Shown here: in pieces, positions 12,910-23,672 of the stretch
Position numbering within the stretch: position 1 is the first letter of the stretch
How the letters are laid out: each line of letters opens with the position of its first letter
Origin: Tubulanus polymorphus
Taxonomy: Eukaryota; Nemertea; Palaeonemertea; Tubulaniformes; Tubulanidae
Length of the DNA: 64,000 nt
Assembly: GCF_964204645.1 (NCBI RefSeq)
Contig: NC_134036.1
Coordinates: 7,860,704-7,924,703, forward strand
Reading direction: 5' to 3'
Translations under genes and position numbers: made by a program
Notes under the pieces: generated by a model
Seen by the model: the letters and a program-made list of their open reading frames with translations, nothing else
The model's database searches: none
Told to the model about the DNA's origin: nothing

Positions 12910-13640
12910 ATTCAAAGTATAACCGAAATACCTTATGTTCTATTTCATTTGCAATTAAAATCTCTCGCTTCAAGTTTTTAGTCAGCGATATTTCACTTAT
13001 CATACATCGGCACGCATATGCCTTTAAATATGATATCCTGACAATGTGATGAATTCGATAAAACCTCACTTCGAACGCTAAAGATCACTAGAAATGTCAA
13101 AGAACCACCAAAAATAACAAATTCAGCGATAACGCTGGAAGCAGCTAATGCAAGTGATGACTGGTGCAGGGTGTCATCACTTTGTTGTTGAGTTCAAGAC
13201 TCTAAGGTGAATTTTTTTGCAGGCTACACTGATTATTATGAAAATATATTATGAAATAAAATTGATTTTAGAAGGACTACACTCGTACTAGATTCATAAT
13301 AAAAATATGAAAAGTACTGGACTCGAATCAACAATTAAAATTGGGCTGTCAAGTGCTGCCACCATGTGATACCTGGCAACCAGTCATTACATCGTAAGCC
13401 ATGGCAAAATGTTTTTTTTGGATAATTTTAGGACATTTATAGTGATTTCTAGCCTTTGCAGTGAGGTTTTGTTATCATATCCAACGTAACGGTAGGATAA
13501 CATATTTAAAGGATTACACGTAACGATATAGGCCTAGAGTAAATAAAATATCGCTCATTGAACACTTGAAGCGAGAGATTTTCATTGCAAATGAACTAGA
13601 GCATGGCGGATTCAGGTTCAAATTTCCGGTTTAGCGCCAT
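12910..13640. mobile_element. Non-autonomous element with about 200-bp inverted arms
   Basis: The arm at about 12910-13110 is a diverged inverted copy of about 13431-13640. Matching pieces include CATTTGCAATTAAAATCTC / CATTTGCAATGAAAATCTC, CTCTCGCTTCAAGT, CAGCGATATTT/GAGCGATATTT, CCTTTAAATATG and AAAACCTCACT. The interior of about 320 bp has no gene. Long inverted arms around a short non-coding core suggest a foldback-type or MITE-type transposon. Confidence 0.65.
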
Positions 13641-13659
13641 CAAACGAGTATTTCAAGAA

Positions 13660-14255
13660 CTTGAATTTGTCGATATCCCGTATTAACATCCAGGATACTC
13701 AAATTAAATATATTTTCAAAACTTTAGTATTCGTCTCAAATTACGGTAATGCTCATTGTTTCTTTTTGAATTTTTAGAAATACTTTTGATTCGGACCTTC
13801 ATTATGATCAATTATCATTCTTAAAATCACTCAATAACTGGTATACTAATTTTATTACAATACGGGATAGAGCAAAACAACAATGTCTCCCCAAACTTCC
13901 GTTTTTCTTTTTATAGAAAGTACTCGGGAGTGTCATGAAGTAACAGCGTGATCATTTCACCAGCCAAATTATTAATGCACCCCATTGTTTCGACCTAACC
14001 GAACACGGTCTATACTTAAGTTTAATAAAAAGATTCTGAATGTTTGCCAGATATCGCAGCAGAAGAACCGAGAAAGAATTATTTTAACACCAGGCTAATT
14101 TATGGTCAGCGCCGATAGATTAAAGCATCAAACAACGACCTGCTTACTCCATCGTTTGTTGTCTGACACCCATTAATAACCACCAATGCATTCAGGAAAT
14201 CAACATTACAAACATTTTCTAGCTACTACGAAATCTTGCTGCGGATCTATCAGTA
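13660..14255. repeat. Dispersed non-coding repeat family, copy 2
   Basis: Diverged copy of the family at 5930-6915 and 22690-23545, sharing ACTCAAATTAAATAT, TTTCAAAACTTT, CAGCGTGATC and GAAGAACCGAGAAAGAA. It lacks the first third of the family sequence. Non-coding. Confidence 0.7.
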
Positions 14256-14418
14256 TGAACCCCGCGCCGACGGAATTTCTGTTTTTCTGGTTCTCAGACC
14301 GTCTTAGTGATCTCCTTTTTAGGCGAAAAAGGATGTCCCCAATGGTTTCATATGCTTTTAAATTCTTGGGTCCCTTAGGCTATGTAAAAAGTCTAACGTT
14401 AGTTTAGGCTACAGCACA

Positions 14419-14466
14419 CTAATCTGCCGTGTATTGAGCGTTCACGCTCAATACACGGCAGATTAG
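14419..14466. repeat. Perfect 23-bp-arm hairpin
   Basis: CTAATCTGCCGTGTATTGAG... pairs perfectly with ...CTCAATACACGGCAGATTAG around a 2-nt centre, 48 bp in all. It is embedded in non-coding sequence. The perfect match argues for recent origin or active maintenance. Confidence 0.9.
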
Positions 14467-14589
14467 ACAAGGTGACCTTGATTAAGCAGACAAAGAGTGA
14501 CATGAACTGAATCGATTTCCTTACTATACCGCTGCCGGTGAACTCGGAACAAACGCGTTTGCCTCGGGTTGCCAAGGCTACCGAGGCAG

Positions 14590-15340
14590 GCTGCAAACAA
14601 GCCGTAGCCTATAGGCCTAGGCCCTTAGCCTCGTTGAAAGCCAGTTAGATGGCATATGATAGGCCTATGAGTAGGCCTATATTAACCCCCACGACCGGAG
14701 GTCACAGTCCACCGAATCCAACGAAATGAATTCTGTGGCAACTGGTCACATTCCGCACGGATTTTGACCAATGGATTTTAATTGGTTGGGTATATTTGAG
14801 AAAGAGCGAGACCACCTTCTGCATAATGAGCATTTTCCGATGACGTCACGTATACGTAGGCTAATCGATGTCCATAGGCCTATGTCTGTAAACAAACAAG
14901 GGCACGTGCTTCATAGCAAAATAGAATAAAACAGAATTCCGTTCTATTAATCGCTGAGGTAATCGCAAAATGAGCGAGACACCTAAACGACTTTCCAGGC
15001 CTCGATGAGCCCAATAGGAACATAGAAAACAATTAGGCCTAAGCCTAGATTAGGCCTATATTACATTTACACAACAGAAATTTATTGAACCAATCCATTT
15101 AACATTGTCAACCAAGTGAAAGCCCTCCGATAACTCATCCCATTCATTTATATTTTCCTTAAAGGTCAACTGCCCTCCGATTCCTACATTTTGAGATTGA
15201 CCTTCCAAATTATACTTTAGTACATAAATAACGACCTGGGATCAGCCTTAAAGGCTAGAAAAAAAATCACTTATTTGTCTTGGATCAGTAAAATTAGATA
15301 ACTGGATCATTGACCTAGCCTATAGGCCTAATCCTATAGG
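14590..15340. repeat. Cluster of TAGGCCTA palindromes, otherwise non-coding
   Basis: The octamer TAGGCCTA or its AGGCCTA core occurs about ten times here, far above chance for this base composition. No gene is visible. The motif is scattered at low frequency elsewhere, for example near 12774 and 13531. Confidence 0.6.
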
Positions 15341-15369
15341 CAATAATCCCGTGCTGTTTCGATAAAGCA

Positions 15370-15663
15370 TAAACTTCGATGGCGAGTTTATCTGCTTCCA
15401 CCGCCATTCATCTCGCCTGCAAATCACTGTTCTTTTTCATTTGTTCAATTTCCAAATGCAATTTCTCATTTAATAGGGTTAGTATATTGCAACTCCAGTA
15501 CATCAGATTGTCGTATCTTTTTCGCTGCTCGTTTTGGTGGTGGAATTATTGGAGATGGTGGGCGTTCTGTAGATTGTACGCCTATTGGCTGTGGTGGAAT
15601 TGGTGCATCTTGCAATTCAAGCAGTTCATCCGAAAAAAAAATGAAATGAAAATAACTTATCAA
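15370..15663 (-). pseudogene. Coiled-coil tail of a Myb/SANT-like transposon-associated protein (remnant)
   Basis: Minus-strand frames contain a Pro-rich segment (RPPSPIIPPPKRAAKK) followed by DVLELQY and, after a one-base frame change, a heptad-like stretch (LHLEIEQMKKNSD..LAIEVYALS). The Pro-rich linker plus C-terminal coiled coil is the usual tail of Myb/SANT-like DNA-binding proteins of Harbinger-type transposons. Stops and a frame break show it is not functional. The assignment rests on general resemblance only. Confidence 0.35.
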
Positions 15664-15874
15664 TCAGTTTTGTTTTAAGTCAAAACATTTCGTTGATGTG
15701 GGCCTACATTGTAAACCATCAAGACTTATAATCTCCGGTCAAAAGAAAATTCAGCTTTCCTTCAAAAAAGCTGCGTTTATTGATTTATGTATATTATTTA
15801 ATGTAAAGTCGCGAAACAATAAGCGTATTCGACAGTGCGCTAGCGCCGTGGCTGCACACACCAGACTGGATTTA

Positions 15875-16063
15875 AGTAATAGGGGTAATGGGCTTTCAGA
15901 TCAAAGGTCGAAGGGTCGAGCTCGTAAAAAAATGAAAATAACAATAATTTACAGTTGAATTAGTCGCGCACACTCCTAATTCAACTGTAAATTATTGTTA
16001 TTTTCATTTTTTACTCACTCGCCCCTTCAACCTTTAACCCGAAAGCCCATTACCCCTATTACT
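15875..16063. repeat. Terminal palindrome of element A
   Basis: AGTAATAGGGG at the left is mirrored by CCCCTATTACT at the right. The arms pair through most of their length (for example AATAATTTACAGTTG with CAACTGTAAATTATT) around a 12-nt spacer TCGCGCACACTC at 15964-15975. A closely related palindrome with different arm sequence but almost the same spacer begins element C. Confidence 0.85.
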
Positions 16064-16313
16064 CTTAAGATATTCACATATACATGAATAAAATATAAAT
16101 GAATAACATTTAAATTGACAGATTATTCAATATAAAAGTGTAAGCTGTTATAGAATAGATATATAGATATATTTACAACATTATTTCAATATTCATATTT
16201 GTGTGAGTTAGATTTTTAAACATTAAAAGTGTTAGTAATGTGTGATTGAAATAATACATGATATAAATCATTGAACTTCTAAAATCAATTTAAAAAAAAA
16301 ATTTGATATTAAA

Positions 16314-19300
16314 ATGGAAACAAATAAGTACTACTGTCCGACTTGTAAAATCAATATAGATAAATCTCAAAAAGCAAGACACAATAAAACTAAAACACAT
16401 TTAGAGAATAAATTAAAGTTAAAATATAAAGATGATATATTAGAAACTAAATTAGATGAATTAAAGAATGAAAAAAAAATATATAAATGTGATACATGTA
16501 ATCAATCATTCACTGATAAAAGATATTATAAAGAACATTTAAAATCTACAAGTCATATTAGAAATAAGAATAATGATATTTTAGGTGAGGATTATTTTGA
16601 TAAAGATAATGATAAGAAACGGAAGACAATTAAAAGAATAAAGAATAAATTATATTAATTCATTAGATAATAAAAAAGAAATAGAGATAACCGAAGCATT
16701 TAAAAGTGATATTGGACCAGCAGCTATCGAGTTTAAATTTCATACAGGAAAAACATTAGAAGAAAATAAAAATCATTAAGAAAATATGAAAAGTATTATA
16801 AAAATAATTACTGATGTTGAATACCCAAAAATTAGTATATCTTCTAAAGTAAAGTTTATAAAATCTGAAGATAAACCAATATATAATATAAATTCTCATT
16901 CACAACATATTTTTTCAAAACAACATATAGATGAAAAATTAGATAAATGTTATAATGAAGTAAAAACTAAAATAGAAGAGAAATATTTTGAAGGATCAGG
17001 TTCAATATTTGATGAAATAATATTTATGACTTTACATGTGTATAACACAAAATATAATAAGTTAACTAAATCAAAACCAATTGATGAAAATAATTTATCA
17101 TATTATAAAGATGATAATATAAATGCAGCAAGTTATATTAAACTACTATTTAAAACTAATGCTGTAATAAATGTACAAAATTTTGATGATAAATGTTTTC
17201 TATGAACAATAATTAGTTGCTTAGATCCAACAAAAGATATTACACATAGTCTTAACAAATTATAAACCATTTGAAAATGATTATGAGATAGATAATTACC
17301 CAGTTAGAATTAAAAATATCCCAAAAATAGAAAGAGATAATAATATAAAGATAAATGTGTTTGATTTACTCAAATTACAAAAAACAAAAGGTAACAATAT
17401 AAAACATTATACATTAGAACCTTTATACCTATCAAAAGATTATGATTCAAATGATGCTATAGATATATTATATTATGAGAATCATTATATGTGGATTAAA
17501 AGAATAGATTTTTTTTTTAAATAAGAAAATGATTTTGATGATAAAATATATCTATGTAGAAAATGTTTACATAAATTCAGAACTGAAAGTGCATAATTAA
17601 ATCATAAACAATTACGTGATAATCATGATTATTGTAAAATAGTTTTACCAAATGAAAAGGATAAAGTATTAGAATTCAAAAAATATGATAACAAGAATAA
17701 AATACCATTTGTAATATATGGAGATTTTGAATCATTAAATAAAGAATTAACTGATCAAGATAGAAAAGAAATATATTATAAAAGAAAGAAATTAAATTCT
17801 AATGAAAATGATATAATTGATTAATCAGATCCTCTAATAACAAATACTATTAAAAAGATTCCTCAATCAGCTGCAGCTTTCGGATTATATATTAAATCTG
17901 ATTATCTATAACTAATTGAAAGTGAATATTATCGTTATAGAAATGAAAATGTTATCAATCATTTTTGTGACTTATTAATTGAATATGAAATCAAATTAAG
18001 TAAACTATTAGATACAAACATAGAAATTATAATGACAGAAGAAGATAAAGAAGCATTTGTGTTTGCAGATAAATGTTATTATTGTGAAAAACTATTTAAT
18101 TTTAGAGATAAAAAAGTAAGAGACCATGATCATTTAAATGGAAAGTTAAGAGGCGCAGCGCATGAGAATTGTAACTTACAAGCTAAGAAAATTAACTTTG
18201 TTCCAGTAATATTTCATAATTTATCAGGATATGACGCTCATTTATTCACCGAACAGTTGTGTCATGAAATAGAAAGATTAAATTCAAATAGATTAAAAAA
18301 TAAAATACCAACTTATAAATTTAAAATGTTAGCTAAAACATCTGAGAATTACATATCATTCCAATTCGGGTGTCTAAGATTTATAGATTCATATAGGTTT
18401 CTAGGTAGTTCATTAGATAATTTGTCAAAATCATTAGTTGATGATGAATTAAGAATATTAAAACAACACTATCCAAATAATGATGATTTTCAATTAATAA
18501 GATATAAAGGCGCAATTCAATATTCATTTTATAAATCACATAATGATTTTAACATAACTGAATTATTAAAAGAACAATTCTATGATGAATTAAAAAATTA
18601 ATATGTTAAAGATGAAGTCTATAATAGAAAATTGAATATTTGGAATCATTTTAGAATGAAAAATCATGGACAGTTAGTAGATTTATATTTAAAATCAGAT
18701 ATATTATTATTATTATCGGATATATTTGAAAGGTTTAGAGATGTAAATCTAAAGTATTTTAATATTGATCCATGTCATTGTTATTTTAGCTCAGGATTAA
18801 CTTGGGATTGTGGTTTAAAATTTACAGATATAAAAATGGATTTGTTAACAAATATAGATCAATTATTATTATTTGAAAAATCTATAAGAGGAGGAATTTC
18901 AGGTGTATTAGGTGATAGATATTTCAATGTAAATGATAATCCTGGATATAAATTTTTATATATAGATGCAAATAATTTGTATGGTTGGGCAATGATGGAA
19001 CCACAACCTTATGGAGTATTTGAAATAAGTGAAGTTTTACAACATGAAAATAATGATAAATTTGATTGGAAGAAAAGATTTCTAGATATTGCAGATGATT
19101 CAGAGACTGGTTACTTCTTTGTTGTAGACTTGGGATATCCTGAACATATTAAATTTGAATCTAGAAATCTAGCATACTGTCCCGAACATAAAACTGTAAC
19201 TCATAAAGAATTATCAAATTACCAATAAAGAATTAAACCCGAAAATCATATTCATACAGAAAAGTTAATGGTAACTCAAGAAGATAAATATAATTATGTA

Positions 19301-20322
19301 GTACATTATAGAATGTTAAAGTTTTATCTAAAACAAGGAATGATCCTAAAAAAAAGTACGTAGATATATTTCATTTAGTCAATCTAAATGGTTAGAAAAA
19401 TATATAGATTTTAACACCAAACAGAGAACTAAAGCTAAAACTGATTTTGAGAAAGATTTATTCAAGTTAATGAATAATGCATTCTATGGAAAAACTTGTG
19501 AAAATATTAGAAATAGAAATGATATTGAGTTAGTTAGTAATGGTAAAAGAATTAGACATTTACAAACATATCCTAAATTTATGGGTAACAGAATATTTGA
19601 TGAAAATTTAGCCGCTGTTAAAATGAGAAGAACATCAATGAAATTTAATAAACCAATTTATGTTGGTGCTTCAGTTTTAGAATTATCAAAGCTATTAATG
19701 TATGAATTCTATTATAATGTATTACAACCTCATTTTGGAGAAAAACATATAGAAATCTTATATTTTTATACAGATTCTTACATATTAAAGATAAAAACTA
19801 ATAACATAACTGATGATTTAAAAACATTAAAACATCATTTTGATTTCAGTAATTATCCTAAAGATCATGAATTGTTCAACAATGATAATAAAAAAGTTCC
19901 CGGGAAGTTTAAGGATGAATTAGGTGGTGAAGAAATGATAGAGTTCATTGGTATTAGATCTAAAATGTATTCATATAAAACTAAAGAACTTGAAGCTAAA
20001 AAGTTGAAAGGAATAACCAAAAGTGTAGTAGAAAAGAATATTCATTTCAAGGATTACATCAATTGTATATTCAATGAAGAAGTTAGAAAACACAAGATGA
20101 GATGTTTAAGATCTGAAGATAATGAAATGTTTATTGAAGATAAAAAAGAGTATTCTTTCTATTATAGAAAAGATAAGTCTAAACCCATTTGATGATAAAA
20201 GATATATTTTAGATGATGGAATTAATACAGTTGCATATGGTTGTAATTTAGATGAATACTTAAGATTTAAAAGAGAAGAAACAAAAGAGAAGGAAATAAT
20301 GAAAAGGATTATAACGTGTTAA
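16314..20322 (+). pseudogene. polB: Polinton DNA polymerase B, element A (broken)
   Basis: This is the relic of a protein-primed-type family B DNA polymerase that would replicate the element from its ends. Visible in order are an N-terminal C2H2 finger (YYCPTCKINIDKSQKARH), a second finger (YKCDTCNQSF), the Polinton N-terminal block (INVQNFDDKCFL), an RDHDHLNGKLRGAAHENC block, Exo II-like FHNLSGYDAHLF, palm motif A (DANNLYGWAM) and motif B (LMNNAFYGKTCENIRNR). Motif C reads YFYTDSY, so a catalytic Asp (YFD in the sister copies) is now Tyr. At least seven stops or frameshifts break the frame, for example near 16656, 17205, 17821, 18601, 19228 and 19360. Motif C has no intein. Confidence 0.9.
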
Positions 20323-20351
20323 TCAAATTTTAATAAAAATATGAATTATAA

Positions 20352-20705
20352 ATGGACAGTAAACAAGCACACAATGAGAACAACAAATTATTTCTAGATA
20401 GAATAAAAGATACTTCAAATGTCAAATCAGTAGATTATAAGTTTAAGAAGTTAAAAGAATTAACAATCCATAAGAAATATCTAATTACATATATTGATAC
20501 AGTTACTAACAAATATGGAGATAAATTATTTGTACACTTAGAATATGAAGGAATAAAAGAAAATACATATAAATACAGCACATATTTACCAGATAGATTT
20601 CATAGATTATCAAGTGAAGATTTAGAAGAATTATGTTCTGGAGATTTCTATTTCATATACAAAGGTAAGAATGAAAAAGGGCACCATGAAATAGATTTCG
20701 AATAA
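20352..20705 (+). CDS. Small conserved Polinton protein, 117 aa (element A)
   Basis: An uninterrupted 117-codon frame directly follows PolB and sits 18 bases before the penton gene. Homologues are at 62321-62674 (element C) and, shortened, at 36766-37011 (element D). Conserved features are a LxxxKKYLIT..DTVTNKYGDKL segment, an aromatic-rich middle and the signature YLPDRFHRLSSEDLEELC, followed by FYFIYKGKN. The short beta-strand pattern is compatible with a small OB-fold, possibly single-strand DNA-binding, protein, but that is inference. It is the only intact gene in element A. It may have survived by chance, since nothing suggests it is expressed. Confidence 0.7.
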   Translation: MDSKQAHNENNKLFLDRIKDTSNVKSVDYKFKKLKELTIHKKYLITYIDTVTNKYGDKLFVHLEYEGIKENTYKYSTYLPDRFHRLSSEDLEELCSGDFYFIYKGKNEKGHHEIDFE

Positions 20706-20723
20706 AAAAAATATGTAAAATAA

Positions 20724-21160
20724 ATGGTAGAATTAAAAGAATACAGAATATTTGTTGATTCTTGAAGACTTACAAATTATAAATCACATAATTTACTAGT
20801 ACAATTAGATAGAGAATTTAAGAATTGTGTAGATTTAAAATTAGTTAATATAAGTTTATGTAATTCTTTTTATAATATATCGAATAGAACTATTGAACAT
20901 AGAGCCTTTTTAATTTTTGATAAAGGTAAAAATGAATGGTTTTATATATATTTAAAACCGGGGTTATATAATCTAGATACATTGGCACAAGAAATTAATA
21001 GAAAATCCTGGCACAAATTAGGTAGTAATTCCGGGTTTAGTATTAGATTTTTAAAAAGTGATAGTTCTGATAGAATAAAGATAAGGTTGTCTAATAGTGA
21101 AAAACATAAATTTATGGTAAAAAACATATAGCTAAACTGTTAGGAATTCTTCCAGATAGA
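20724..21160 (+). pseudogene. Penton-like minor capsid protein, element A (5' half only)
   Basis: The frame begins with MVELKEYRIFVDS, the same start as the intact penton gene of element D (46450-45692), but stops at once at a TGA replacing an Arg codon (20764-20766). Homology continues (LTNYKSHNLLVQLDREF, LKPGLYNLDTLAQEINRK, a LLGILPD segment after a frame slip near 21120) to about 21160 and then ends at the join with the GPCR relic. The protein would be the single-jelly-roll vertex protein of the Polinton capsid. Confidence 0.8.
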
Positions 21161-22048
21161 TCTTTTAAAAATATTGATGATACTACACCAAACTTAATAC
21201 GGCAGATTTTCATACAGAAATATTCACGAATTTCTCGTCCAAGTAAAAGATATATGTAGAAATTTACCACATAGTTACACATAAAAAAATTGTGTCAAAA
21301 TATCATATAGAAATTCTTTCTGTTCCGTAAGGATTGGTAAAAATGCAGCAATAGTGGTTGGAAGTGTGAATATTGCAAATGCGAGTGAAACTGTTACAAG
21401 CATCATCGTCGTACGTTTCGATTTTGTAGTTTTCTTATCAGGCGAAAGCATTTTTGTACCTCTGAATAACTTAATAATTATGATAGAATTTGATATTAGA
21501 ATCAACGATAAAGGCAAAACAAAAGCGTAGAAACCGAGTGGAGTAAGAAATTTAATTCATAGTAACTGGTCGGTAAAATGTATCGATAAAACAGCGGGAA
21601 GTTGAACCAGTACAGTCACTGTAGTAATTATCAATATAGCAAATCTAGCGAATCTAGGTGTACATATCAAACGAGAAGTGAACGGAAAGAGAACAACTGC
21701 CGCACGTTCTAGAGATATAGCTACCAATAACCAGGAACTGTTAGAATTGACAACTGCCATCAATATTTCATACATCTTACAACTGATCAGTGAATTCATG
21801 ATGAATATAAGACTACTAGTGTTTAGATTCAAGAGAACAAACTGTAAAACAGGCATCAGTGTAAAATGTATACAGAACAAGAAATCACAGACTGACAAAA
21901 TGACAAGATAGTTAGCTTCAGATGAATTGCGGAATTTGCGACTTGTCATTATGAAAAATGTAGCTGAATTGCCAAAGACTCCAAACAGAAACACGATAGG
22001 CAGAATGACCAACGACACAGTACGGTAGATTCCAGACCGGTTCTCCAT
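21160..22048 (-). pseudogene. Rhodopsin-like (class A) GPCR pseudogene
   Basis: Starting at ATG 22048, the minus strand encodes TM1 with the GN motif (VFLFGVFGNSATFFIM), TM2 with LSVCDFLFC, TM3 ending in LLVAISLERAAVVLFP (an ER in place of DRY), and TM4. A TGA at 21557-21559 interrupts the frame before TM5 (FYAFVLPLSLILISNSIIII). TM6 follows (VSLAFAIFTLPTT). After a one-base slip in a T-run near 21288 the other frame supplies TM7 and helix 8 (NYVVNFYIYLLLGREIREYF). The second extracellular loop is very short. It is a single-exon, orphan-type receptor relic. Its 3' end abuts the broken end of Polinton A. Confidence 0.8.
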
Positions 22049-22689
22049 TAGACATTAGAACGACGTAACTGCTATAGGTTCGACCAATTCGAATCTTAGT
22101 TGAATTCATGATTCACAAGAATTAACTCAGTTCGGTACACGCATTATAGCAATGTAACTGTTAAACTGCATCTGCTGAGTTGAATTCATGATTCGATTAA
22201 GTGTCAGATGTATGTGGATTGATTGTATCAATAGACTGACGCGTCGTGCAAGCTATTTATTGTTCGCATCAAATGAAAAATAAATACTCAGAAATCTGAC
22301 TCAATTTACTCAGATCCAGTAAAAGATTATTAACCCATTAGCACTCAAGGCGCCCGTATGCGCCCTGCCTATTACTCAAGCCGTCCGAATCCGCCCGGCA
22401 CTTTTTTCGTATGCTGCATGAAAACGGTTATAGTGGGATTCAAACCCAATAGTAAACTAGACACCTAAGTCCTCGAAATACCAAACAGAAATCAACATCC
22501 TCCTATTTCAATTTCTCGAGTATTTCGAATTTAAAAATGACACATCTGAGCGCTCACTTCAAATCCAAGTAAATGGATGAATTTCGGGGCCCAAAAATCA
22601 TACATCATATGAAAGGCTTGATTATTTACTATAAAATAACGCTTACTTGAAATCCATGGAAATCGAGATCTCGAATAGAACTCTGCTCC
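22049..22689. other. Intergenic; possible piggyBac-type MITE end
   Basis: No gene. TTAACCCATTAGCACTCAA at 22330 resembles a piggyBac-type terminus (TTAA target site followed by CCC), and the next 60 bases are GC-richer with CGCCCG/CGCCC repeats. The partner end was not found. Confidence 0.3.
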
Positions 22690-23545
22690 CCCAAGACTGC
22701 GATCCCCTTTTGTAGACAGAAGCGGCTTTCTTAAAATTCCGATTCTCCCACTCAACTTTTGGCAAGGAGCAGCGACCTAACTGTCATGATTGTTTTGGTA
22801 AAGTATTTAGCCCTAATGATCTTAAATCATACCGAATACTTCAGAGAGCTAGTATTTACATTTAACACAAATTAATTTTCCTTAAACTTTAGCGATTATT
22901 AACATTTTGTTCTTAAATAAGATCTAGGTTACTCAAATTAAATATATTTTCAAAACTTTGGATTCATCACAAATTACGATACAAAACTAATTGTTTCTTT
23001 TTGAATTATTATAAACACTTTTGATTCGGAAATAAATTGTGATTAATTATCAATCCTAAAATCGTTCTATTACGGTTATACTAATTTTTATCTATAATTT
23101 ATCTTATTCTATTATAATACAGGAAAAGGCAAAACAACAATGTCTCCCTATACTAACGTTTTTTCCATTCATAAAAAGTAGCCGGGAGAATCGGTTAGTA
23201 ACAGCGAGATCCCTTCATGGGCCACACTACTAATACACTGCTTTGTTCCGACCCAACCAAATATAATTCTGTCCATTCCAAAGTTTTATATAAAAATTTC
23301 TGAATGTTTTTCAGATGTCGCAGCGGAAGAACCGAGAAAAATTTATTTTAAAACCAGGCTGATACATTATGGTCAGCGCTGATAGATTAAAACATCAAAC
23401 AGCATTAAACAACAACTTGCGTTATTCTCACTTCATCGTTTGTTGTCTGACACCCATAAAGAAACACCAACGCATACAAGAAACCAACATTACGAACTTT
23501 TCTTAGCTACTACGAAATCTTGCTGCGGATCACTTTGGTACAAAA
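22690..23545. repeat. Dispersed non-coding repeat family, copy 3
   Basis: Nearly full-length diverged copy of the 5930-6915 repeat, from TTGTAGACAGAAGCGG and TTCCGATTCTCCCAC through AACAATGTCTCCC to CTACTACGAAATCTTGCTGC. The same final motif ends copy 2. Non-coding. Confidence 0.75.
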
Positions 23546-23552
23546 GGAGGCT

Positions 23553-23672
23553 CCAGGGCCCGGTTCGACAGTTGTGAGTTAGAGTTAACTCTGAGTTAAC
23601 ATCAGTTCATTTTCAAAGTTTTAACTCTAGGGTTAAATTTAACTCAGAACTATGGAACTGGATCCAGAGTAC
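23553..23672. repeat. MITE-like AACTC/GAGTT element, copy 2
   Basis: It begins GGGCCCGGTTCGACAGTTG and ends AACTATGGAACTGGATCC, with inverted GAGTTAACTC-rich arms. It is related to 5035-5147. Confidence 0.6.

Larger units (their letters stand above)
15875..21160 (+). mobile_element. Polinton/Maverick element A (truncated relic)
   Basis: The element starts at AGTAATAGGGG with a 189-bp palindromic end, then carries a decayed PolB, an intact small conserved gene and the first half of a penton-like gene, all on the plus strand. It stops inside the penton gene at about 21160, where the sequence switches to a GPCR gene in reverse orientation. No right terminus or target-site duplication remains. 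Its genes resemble element C much more closely than element D. Confidence 0.8.
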
